Made by a program: the position numbers and the translations under genes. 38,090 nucleotides of DNA, taken from positions 1-38,090 of the forward strand of contig DJTQ01000225.1 in NCBI GenBank assembly GCA_002439285.1, in the 5' to 3' direction. Shown in pieces: positions 32,104 to 38,090 of the stretch. A model generated the notes under the pieces. The model was not told the DNA's origin. It saw only the letters and a program-made list of their open reading frames with translations, and did not search any database. This stretch comes from Paenibacillaceae bacterium UBA6304 (GTDB lineage Bacteria; Bacillota; Bacilli; Paenibacillales; Paenibacillaceae). Positions within the stretch are counted from its first letter, which is position 1. Every line of letters starts with the position of its first letter.

Positions 32104-32140
32104 AAAAAAACTTCACTGACATCTTCCGTCAGTGAAGTTT
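32104..32140 (-). terminator. Terminator of the second DinB gene
   Basis: Perfect 13-bp stem AAACTTCACTGAC/GTCAGTGAAGTTT with a 7-base loop. The stem strand itself continues into a T7 run on the minus strand. It lies 28 bp after the stop of the DinB gene at 32168. Confidence 0.9.
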
Positions 32141-32167
32141 CAGGATCGGACTTTGAAAATACGGCTC

Positions 32168-32665
32168 TCACCGTGGAGGAGTAACCCCCATTTGGGCCCA
32201 ACCTTCCTTCGAAGGACCGTATACAGCAGGTATAGGCAATCCCGCTTGGCGCATCAGGACTGTAACTTGACCACGATGGTGGACGATATGCTTGATCAAT
32301 CCCATGAAGATGGTAGCGTTAGATTCTTTTCTTCCGAAGGCATCCTGGATTTGCTTCAACGTTTCGTTTGTCCACTGCTCTTGAAGAGCATTGACTACAT
32401 GAGAGCTAACCGTTTTGAAAGTTTCCGCGATTTCCTTTGCGTCGGGTACTTCGTCCGGATTCGGAACTTTCTCAATCGAGACTCCAAACTCCGTTAAATA
32501 ATCCGGAATATTCGTAACAAAATGCCACGCGATCCTTCCCAACGTACGGCCTTCGGAATACACCTGCTGCGAGAGCGATTCATCGGTTAAGCCGTCCAGC
32601 ACCTTCTGGGTTAATGCGGCTTCATTCTTCCATTCAACGATAAAATCTCCAACTGTGTTATACAT
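32168..32665 (-). CDS. DinB-family protein
   Basis: 165 residues. DinB/DUF664-like four-helix fold: VGDFIVEWKNEAALTQKVLDGLTDESL, RTLGRIAWHFVTNIPDYLTEFG and the C-terminal GLIKHIVHHRGQVTVLMRQAGLPIPAVYGPSKEGWAQMG. The metal-binding His are those of IAWHF and KHIVHHRG. GGAGATGAAG precedes the ATG. Function is unknown, as for most of the family. A TGACA-N5-TGTCA dyad about 65 bp upstream resembles the WYL-type operator at 3166-3189, which suggests control by one of the two WYL regulators in the window. Confidence 0.9.
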   Translation of the reverse strand: MYNTVGDFIVEWKNEAALTQKVLDGLTDESLSQQVYSEGRTLGRIAWHFVTNIPDYLTEFGVSIEKVPNPDEVPDAKEIAETFKTVSSHVVNALQEQWTNETLKQIQDAFGRKESNATIFMGLIKHIVHHRGQVTVLMRQAGLPIPAVYGPSKEGWAQMGVTPPR

Positions 32666-32729
32666 CTCTTCATCTCCTTATCTCGATAAGTTCCAGCTTA
32701 GCTTTCATATCTATCTTAATCCCTAATAG

Positions 32730-32744
32730 TGACAGTTCATGTCA
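32730..32744. promoter_or_regulatory. TGACA-N5-TGTCA dyad upstream of the DinB gene
   Basis: TGACAGTTCATGTCA has perfect 5-bp arms. The inner arms are the same as those of the 3166-3189 operator (TGACA-N6-TGTCA). It is 65 bp before the DinB start codon, in the region between that gene and the ABC permease terminator. Confidence 0.5.
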
Positions 32745-32770
32745 TCATTATTTTTTCATCTGGCCAACCA

Positions 32771-32810
32771 CAAAAATAGCTAGCAAAGGGATCGCCCTTC
32801 ACTAGCTATT
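32771..32810 (-). terminator. Terminator of the siderophore uptake operon
   Basis: 9-bp stem AATAGCTAG/CTAGCTATT with an inner AAGGG/CCCTT pairing. On the minus strand it is followed by TTTTTG. It is 4 bp after the permease stop codon. Confidence 0.8.
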
Positions 32811-32813
32811 AGC

Positions 32814-34829
32814 CTACAGTTTATTACGATGTGACCGAAACATTAAGAATAAGAAATAAGGTGCACCAATCAATGTAATTAATAAGCCGGATGGAATTTC
32901 GACCGGAGCGAGTACCGTTCGACCGATGGCATCGGCCAATACAAGAAGCAGTGCTCCAAGTAAGCCCGATAATATAATGGATTGCCGCGTGTTATGCCCG
33001 ATTAAGCTTCTTATCATATGAGGAACGATTAAACCGAGAAAACCTACGGTTCCAACAACGGCGACAGCACCTGCAGAGAGAAGAACACCTATAGTCATCG
33101 CCGCGAATCTTGTTCTACGCACCGATAGACCGAATCCCGTAGAACTGTCGTCGGAGAATGCGAGTAAATCGAACCTGCGGCCGAGCCACCAGGCAAGGGG
33201 CAGAAGAATGACCAGGAATATGCAGATGATGAGGAACTGATCCCAGGTGCGGCCGTAAGTCGATCCCGTCAACCATATGTAACTTGTACTCCCCCATAAT
33301 GGCCCAAGTACGATTAAGGCTTGAATGCCCGCGGAGCCGATCGCGGAGACCGCGATCCCCAGAAGAATAAGTACCGAGGGATTGAGCGACTTACGCCATG
33401 CGAACAGGAAAATGACGGCTGCGGCAATGATAGCTCCGCCAATGGCAGCGATCGGAAGAAATAAGATCGGTACTTGCGGCCAGGCAATAAGCACAAGCAA
33501 TGCTCCGAATCCAGCCCCCGATGTCACCCCCAAGATCGAAGCATCGGCTAACGGATTACGGACGGAAGCTTGGATAAGAACCCCGCCCACACTCAGTGCT
33601 ATTCCTGCGCCTGCGGCAACAAGAGTTCGTGGCAGTCGTAAATTCAAGAGGACTGAATAAGGTGATGCTCCGTCAGACCCGATTAAGCTCGTGAATAGCT
33701 GACCTAGCGGAATACGTGTGCCGCCCATCGTCATGCTTATAAGAATGAATGAGACAACGAAGATAAACATGATGAGTGCGATAAACGGAAAGCGAATCTG
33801 AAGACGAGTCCTGCCAATAGACATAGATGAGGTTGAAAGGGAGCCTGAAATACCCTTCATTCTTCGAAGTATGAGCCAGATTAGCCATGGGGCTCCGATG
33901 ATTGCCATCATCGCACCTACAGGCATCTCCCCCATGCTGCTACGAACCATTCGCGTAAGAACATCAGCCGCAGTGAGCAATATGGCACCCCATAGGGCTG
34001 TGGCGGGAATGAGCCAATGATGCTTGCGCAAACCGCTTATTCGTACCAAGTGCGGAGCGACGAGACCAACAAATCCGATAGGTCCCACTACACTGACTAC
34101 GACAGAAGCAACAAGCACCGCAAGCGCTAATCCGGCGAAGCGAGTGAGTTCCACCTTTTGACCTAGTGATGTAGCGGTGGACTGATCCAAGGTCAATACA
34201 TCGAACTGCCTGCCCAGAGAAAAAGCAACGATAACAATCGCGCAGATGCCAGGCCAGGCATACGTTACGCCTTTCCAGTCGAGCTGGGCGAGCGAGCCTG
34301 AGCCCCATAGGAATAGAGACTGTGTTTCCGTCGCGTGAAATATATGTAGAGCGCTTGTAAATGAGCCGATCACCATAGCTACGATCATCCCGGCAAGAGC
34401 CAGTCGGATGGGACTTGTTGATCGGCCGCCTCCGAGCGTATAGGCACACATAGCAGCCATGCCCCCGCCTGCGGCGGCAAAGAGAAAGGGTGCCTGGTGA
34501 AGTAGTGCGGGAAAATAGATGGTTCCTGCAACCACCATAAAGTAAGCTCCGGCATTAATACCTAGCGTATCCGTGGAAGCTAGCGGGTTCTTCGTAACGG
34601 TCTGCAGCAAGACCCCAGCTACAGCAAGACCTGCCCCGGAGAATAACCCCAAGATGGCGCGCGGCATACGCATATCCCATATCAAATGATGGGAGAGAAG
34701 ATCCTGGCGATGAAATAGAGCTTCATAGACTTCCTTAAAAGTGATTTGTGCTTCTCCGAAGCACAGACTGGCTATCAACAACAGGAAGAGGATGGCTAGG
34801 CCACCCCCTAATAAACTAACGGTTCTCAT
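32814..34829 (-). CDS. Fused FecCD-type iron-siderophore ABC permease (FhuB-like)
   Basis: 671 residues, twice the length of a usual FecCD permease. Two homologous halves are visible: LGLFSGAGLAVAGVLLQTVTKNPLASTDTLGINAGA and VAAGAGIALSVGGVLIQASVRNPLADASILGVTSGAG. Each has a later GFVGLVAPHLVR or GFLGLIVPHMIR loop that contacts the ATPase. About 18-20 membrane segments are expected. This is the FhuB arrangement, in which one chain replaces the permease dimer. Its ATG overlaps the stop of the binding-protein gene (ATGA). No ATPase gene follows, since a terminator comes next, so the ATPase must be encoded elsewhere. Confidence 0.93.
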   Translation of the reverse strand: MRTVSLLGGGLAILFLLLIASLCFGEAQITFKEVYEALFHRQDLLSHHLIWDMRMPRAILGLFSGAGLAVAGVLLQTVTKNPLASTDTLGINAGAYFMVVAGTIYFPALLHQAPFLFAAAGGGMAAMCAYTLGGGRSTSPIRLALAGMIVAMVIGSFTSALHIFHATETQSLFLWGSGSLAQLDWKGVTYAWPGICAIVIVAFSLGRQFDVLTLDQSTATSLGQKVELTRFAGLALAVLVASVVVSVVGPIGFVGLVAPHLVRISGLRKHHWLIPATALWGAILLTAADVLTRMVRSSMGEMPVGAMMAIIGAPWLIWLILRRMKGISGSLSTSSMSIGRTRLQIRFPFIALIMFIFVVSFILISMTMGGTRIPLGQLFTSLIGSDGASPYSVLLNLRLPRTLVAAGAGIALSVGGVLIQASVRNPLADASILGVTSGAGFGALLVLIAWPQVPILFLPIAAIGGAIIAAAVIFLFAWRKSLNPSVLILLGIAVSAIGSAGIQALIVLGPLWGSTSYIWLTGSTYGRTWDQFLIICIFLVILLPLAWWLGRRFDLLAFSDDSSTGFGLSVRRTRFAAMTIGVLLSAGAVAVVGTVGFLGLIVPHMIRSLIGHNTRQSIILSGLLGALLLVLADAIGRTVLAPVEIPSGLLITLIGAPYFLFLMFRSHRNKL

Positions 34830-35821
34830 TTCGTTATAGCTTCTACTACGCGGTCAACTAATACTTTGGAGGATAGGGGGCCGCCGAAGGTCCAGGTGTC
34901 CCCGCCTATGCTATAAGTCCGGTTTTCTTTAACGAAATTCAATCCGTTCCAAACTGTATTATCCTTCACTGCGTCCCCGAATACGTTATCGTTCTCCTGG
35001 ACAATGTAAATGAAATTGGAGTCGGTCACGGCTGGCAGGGACTCGAAGGTGGTATCCGTAAAACCATACTTCTCAAATTTGTCCGACTTCCAGTCGCTTG
35101 TTAAACCAATCCGATCGAGCGTTTGAACGACGGTCGAGGTATCCGTAAACATTCTCAACGTTACCGCATTCTGACTACTGAATGCTTGGGTAATGACATA
35201 ATTGAATTTATCCTTGCCAGCAGCTGCAAGTTTCTCTTTAGCCGCCACATAATGCGCATCAAGATCTGCGAGCACTTTATCTGCTTCTTCCGATTTGCCT
35301 ACTGCCGTAGCAATGGTTTTAAAATCGTTGACCATGCCTGTATAGGCATCCCCTTCGTTCGGATAAGGATCGAATTCAATGGTAGGCGCAATATCGTTCA
35401 GCTGAGTGTAGATGGCATCGTTATTGTCCGTATTCGAGATAATCAGATCCGGCTTCAATGCTGCGATCGTCTCCAGGTTGGGCTCCCAACGCAAGCCGAC
35501 ATCCGTAACATTGTCTGCGAGTGCTGCTTCATCCGTCACCCACAGCGAATATTCCGCATTGTCCGCATTTCCTACGGGCTGAATACCTAACGCGATTAAT
35601 TCCTCTGAATAGATCCATTCCAACGCGACAACTCGCACTGCAGGCTTATCCAGCTTGGTCTCACCTTTTCCATGATTAATAATAATAGGACTTGCCGCGT
35701 TAGCCGCATTGACCTGATTCGTGGCCATGCTGTTGAGGTTCTCTGTATTTTTCGAGCCACATGCTGCTGTGAAAATTAGAATAGACAATAGTGCCATACT
35801 AACTTGTAATAGCCTTTTCAA
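34826..35821 (-). CDS. Iron-siderophore ABC transporter substrate-binding lipoprotein
   Basis: 331 residues starting at TTG (35821), with GGGGGG 6 bp upstream. An in-frame TTG 24 bp further out lies before that ribosome site. The signal peptide ends in a lipobox (ILIFTAAC), with Cys at about residue 21. The mature protein is a class III (FhuD/FepB-like) binding protein: VVALEWIYSEELIALGIQPVGNAD, TVGLRWEPN-like TDVGLRWEPNLETIAALKPDLIIS and the long backbone helix near the middle. It captures a ferric siderophore outside the membrane and passes it to the fused permease. A Fur box lies upstream. The siderophore type is not readable. Confidence 0.93.
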   Translation of the reverse strand: MKRLLQVSMALLSILIFTAACGSKNTENLNSMATNQVNAANAASPIIINHGKGETKLDKPAVRVVALEWIYSEELIALGIQPVGNADNAEYSLWVTDEAALADNVTDVGLRWEPNLETIAALKPDLIISNTDNNDAIYTQLNDIAPTIEFDPYPNEGDAYTGMVNDFKTIATAVGKSEEADKVLADLDAHYVAAKEKLAAAGKDKFNYVITQAFSSQNAVTLRMFTDTSTVVQTLDRIGLTSDWKSDKFEKYGFTDTTFESLPAVTDSNFIYIVQENDNVFGDAVKDNTVWNGLNFVKENRTYSIGGDTWTFGGPLSSKVLVDRVVEAITK

Positions 35822-35864
35822 TGTGTTCCCCCCGATAAACGTCAACTTTTTTTGTAATCAATAA

Positions 35865-35879
35865 TGATAATCAATATCA
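35865..35879. promoter_or_regulatory. Fur box of the siderophore uptake operon
   Basis: TGATAATCAATATCA matches the 7-1-7 Fur consensus at 13 of the 14 fixed bases. It is 44-58 bp before the TTG start of the binding-protein gene, where it would overlap the promoter. Iron-dependent repression is expected. Confidence 0.8.
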
Positions 35880-35974
35880 ATTACGACAAAGTGAGACTAT
35901 CATGGTTCGCTAAAGTTGTCAATATCCTCCATGTAAATCCGACCGTTTCCGTACATCAATCATATAGAAAAGAA

Positions 35975-36004
35975 GGAACCCTGACTTAAAACGGTCAGGG
36001 TTCC
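35975..36004 (-). terminator. Terminator overlapping the ROK gene stop codon
   Basis: 11-bp stem GGAACCCTGAC/GTCAGGGTTCC with an 8-base loop, followed on the minus strand by TTCTTTTC. The stop codon of the ROK gene (35995-35997) is inside the stem, so the last codons are part of the hairpin. Confidence 0.8.
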
Positions 36005-37029
36005 TGTCTGTCTTCTTGATCTGTGCCGGACTCAGCGGTGTAGGAAGTCGCAGTGTCCCATAATTCTACCTTCTCCTTAGCATACGCTGCCGCCCCGATC
36101 ATTCCGGCCCGCTCGCCCAACTGGGCTTGAACTACCTTGCAAGCTTGGGAGGACAGCTTTAGGGCATGCTTGTGAATGGTGTCCCGGGTTGGATTAAGCA
36201 GGCGGTCGCCTGCGGCGGACATCCCGCCGCCGACGATGATCACTTCGGGATTAAACAGGTTAATCACATTGGATAATCCGAATCCGAGGATTTCACCCGT
36301 CTCGTGCATGACTTCCATAGCCAGTGCATCCCCGGCATCATAAGCCTCAGAAATCATCTTGGCGTTAATAAGGGCAGGCTCACCGCCAATCCAGCTTGTA
36401 ATGATACTGGACTTGCCCTCGGCCAGCTTCTCCGTAAAGGTTCTAACCATCCCGATGGCGGATACATACCTTCCCAGACAGCCTGAGCTTCCGCACTTGC
36501 AAGGGCGGCCTTCCCTGTACATGTTCATGTGACCGATTTCTCCTGCGCTGGCCGTTGTGCCGTAAAGCACCTTCCCATCGGCGATCATGCCTGATCCGAG
36601 CCCTGTTCCCAACGTTATCAGACATACATTTTCATGACCGAGCGCGGCGCCAAACCGCCATTCACCATACAAATTCACCCGCACATCATTATCAATATAA
36701 ACCGGGAAATCAAAGTCCCGCTTCATTTCATTTACCACGTGGATGTTCTCCCAGTTTGGAAAATTCGGTGAGAATATCGACAAACCCTCTTTCGGATCCA
36801 ATAATCCGGGAATTCCCATGCCCATGGCTGTTACAGACGATAACGCAACTCCCTCCGAGGCCAGCATTTCACGCACAATTTGCTTGATTTTCCCTAAAAC
36901 ATGAAATGGCCCCTTGGATGCTTCCGTTGGATCGCTTCTCTCCTGAACCACATGAAATTCGTCATCAAAAATCGCCGATTTGATATTGGTCCCACCAAGA
37001 TCAACACCTATGAAATAATGTGCCTTCAT
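35995..37029 (-). CDS. ROK-family sugar kinase (glucokinase-like)
   Basis: 344 residues. ATP-binding motif IGVDLGGTNIKSAIFD at the N-terminus, sugar-binding residues in NFPNWENI and VYIDNDVRVNLYGEW, then LITLGTGLGSGMIADGKVLYGTTASAGEIGHM. The ROK zinc motif is CKCGSSGCLG: the three Cys are present, but the usual final Glu (CxCGxxGCxE) is Gly. The start is 1 bp after the stop of the permease gene, so it is the third gene of a sugar ABC operon. It should phosphorylate the imported sugar, probably glucose or a related hexose. The C-terminal tail after about residue 325 is polar and unusual. Confidence 0.92.
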   Translation of the reverse strand: MKAHYFIGVDLGGTNIKSAIFDDEFHVVQERSDPTEASKGPFHVLGKIKQIVREMLASEGVALSSVTAMGMGIPGLLDPKEGLSIFSPNFPNWENIHVVNEMKRDFDFPVYIDNDVRVNLYGEWRFGAALGHENVCLITLGTGLGSGMIADGKVLYGTTASAGEIGHMNMYREGRPCKCGSSGCLGRYVSAIGMVRTFTEKLAEGKSSIITSWIGGEPALINAKMISEAYDAGDALAMEVMHETGEILGFGLSNVINLFNPEVIIVGGGMSAAGDRLLNPTRDTIHKHALKLSSQACKVVQAQLGERAGMIGAAAYAKEKVELWDTATSYTAESGTDQEDRQEP

Positions 37030-37030
37030 C

Positions 37031-37840
37031 TTATTTGCTTACCCCATCCATATTGCCCTTTACAAAGTATCTTTGCAGTAAAATATAAACGATAATCACC
37101 GGCAAACAAGCCAGCAATGCAGCGGCAGATGCTTCGTTCAGGTTGCTGTTCTCATTAAAGTAACTTGAGATAAAGGTTGTAATCATCCGCTTCTCAGGGG
37201 ATTGCAGGAAATAGAGCGCATACAGGAATTCGTTGAATATTTTTACGCCGTTCAAAATAAGAATACTTGCGGTTACAGCTCCTAATTGAGGCATGATGAT
37301 ACTGAAAAATGTCCGGAGGATCCCGCACCCGTCCATCTCCGCAGCTTCATCCAATTCCCTAGGAATACTCGTAATGAAGTTCTTATAAATAAAAATACTT
37401 ACAGGCAGGTACGAGGTTCCGACGAGCAGTGTGATTCCCCAAAACGTGTTGATCCCTTTCAGAGTAAGCATGACATTGTACAAAGGCACGATCAAACTGA
37501 TGCCGGGGACCATCATCACGCCTAATGTAGCCATGAGCATGACTTTGGTCAAAATATTCTTTCGGCGAGCAAGTACATACCCCGTTACGGCACCTACGAT
37601 AATCACAATGGCGATCCCGCCGACGGATATAATAGTGGTATTTAACAGGGATTGAAAAAAGTCACCGCCCGCCAGGGCATTTTTGTAATTATCTAACGAG
37701 AACTCTTTTGGAAATAACCATTTCGAGCTTAAATCCGTTTTCGATTTCAACGATGCCATGAATGTAATGTACAGAGGAGCGATATGAAGAAGAATGATCA
37801 ATAATCCGACCAGGCTATAAATCCATGATTTTCTCTTCAT
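37031..37840 (-). CDS. Sugar ABC transporter permease (MalG type)
   Basis: 269 residues with about six membrane segments. N-terminal LLIILLHIAPLYITFMASLKSKTDLSSKWLFPKEFSLDNYKNAL is typical of the MalG/LacG group. The EAA loop is ELDEAAEMDGCGILRTFFSIIMPQLGAV, and the end is VYILLQRYFVKGNMDGVSK. It pairs with the permease encoded just upstream (1-bp overlap, TAATG). It is followed 1 bp later by the ROK kinase gene. Substrate unknown, but the ROK partner suggests a hexose or a hexose-containing sugar. Confidence 0.93.
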   Translation of the reverse strand: MKRKSWIYSLVGLLIILLHIAPLYITFMASLKSKTDLSSKWLFPKEFSLDNYKNALAGGDFFQSLLNTTIISVGGIAIVIIVGAVTGYVLARRKNILTKVMLMATLGVMMVPGISLIVPLYNVMLTLKGINTFWGITLLVGTSYLPVSIFIYKNFITSIPRELDEAAEMDGCGILRTFFSIIMPQLGAVTASILILNGVKIFNEFLYALYFLQSPEKRMITTFISSYFNENSNLNEASAAALLACLPVIIVYILLQRYFVKGNMDGVSK

Positions 37841-38090
37841 TATGCATCTACCTCCTTCTTGCTGAAGTAATTATTCATGACAAATGAGATGATAAAGATA
37901 AGCACGAATAATATCATACCTGCCGCCGCAGCCTGTCCCGCATTCTCGTTGCCGAAGTGCAAGTAATTGATGGCCGTGCCCATCGAATGTGTCGATATCC
38001 CCGGGCCACCGTTGGTAAGCGCGAATACGAGCGAGAACATTTTCAAACCGCCGATCATATTGATCAGTACGCTGGAAGAAATGGCAGGCA
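37840..38090 (-). CDS. Sugar ABC transporter permease (MalF type), partial
   Basis: Only the C-terminal about 83 residues are in the window. The gene continues beyond 38090. The visible part has the motif PAISSSVLINMIGGLKMFSLVFALTNGGPGISTHSMGTAINYLHFG and a last membrane segment, as in MalF/LacF-type permeases. Its stop overlaps the start of the MalG-type gene by one base (TAATG). The binding protein of the system is probably further upstream, outside the window. Confidence 0.9.
   Translation of the reverse strand, partial: PAISSSVLINMIGGLKMFSLVFALTNGGPGISTHSMGTAINYLHFGNENAGQAAAAGMILFVLIFIISFVMNNYFSKKEVDA

Overview
The window reads as chromosomal DNA of a Paenibacillus-like member of the Bacillota. 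The pointers are strong AGGAGG-type ribosome binding sites, some TTG/GTG starts, Lpl/Ytc-type sugar ABC cassettes without their own ATPase, a glycine riboswitch, a LytTR two-component pair and an IS1182-type element. No rRNA, tRNA, CRISPR array, phage or plasmid module was seen.

Layout: (1) 31-2086, minus strand, a GHKL sensor kinase and LytTR response regulator. (2) 2129-4946, a WYL regulator divergent from an epoxide hydrolase and a VOC protein, with a perfect dyad operator between them. (3) 5047-5772, an SDR oxidoreductase. (4) 5918-14928, a LacI-controlled glycoside operon: LacI repressor, BadF-type kinase, GH4 6-phospho-beta-glucosidase, two ABC permeases, a binding lipoprotein and a secreted TIM-barrel plus lectin-like protein. 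(5) 15024-17062, a palindrome array interrupted by an intact-looking IS1182-family element. (6) 17067-18772, a CycA-type amino acid transporter under a glycine riboswitch. (7) 18794-22539, a redox cluster: Crp/Fnr regulator, a 58-residue rubredoxin, a FAD/NAD reductase and a flavodiiron protein. (8) 22585-27234, a VanZ-like membrane protein, an AlkZ-like glycosylase with a coupled small ORF, and an MFS exporter divergent from a TetR regulator. (9) 27301-29143, an ECF-like sigma factor coupled to a DUF4179-like anti-sigma candidate. (10) 29160-29491, a second palindrome array. (11) 29703-32744, WYL regulator, two DinB-like proteins and a DJ-1/PfpI protein. (12) 32771-35879, a Fur-box siderophore uptake pair (lipoprotein and fused double permease). 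(13) 35975-38090, two sugar ABC permeases (one cut by the window end) and a ROK kinase.

How the parts work together: the GH4 operon looks like a PTS-independent disaccharide route, in which ABC import is followed by phosphorylation by the BadF-type kinase and hydrolysis by the GH4 enzyme. The redox cluster encodes a complete NAD(P)H to reductase to rubredoxin to diiron chain for O2 or NO reduction, with a regulator whose promoter carries a Fur-like box almost identical to that of the siderophore operon.

The least explained structure is the pair of palindrome arrays at about 15.1-16.9 kb and 29.2-29.4 kb. Their sequences are unrelated, but both have four palindromic units in the order forward, forward, inverted, inverted, with centre spacings of about 50, 60 and 50 bp. 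Each is bracketed by a direct pair of identical hairpins, and the IS element sits exactly in the loop of the first unit of array 1.
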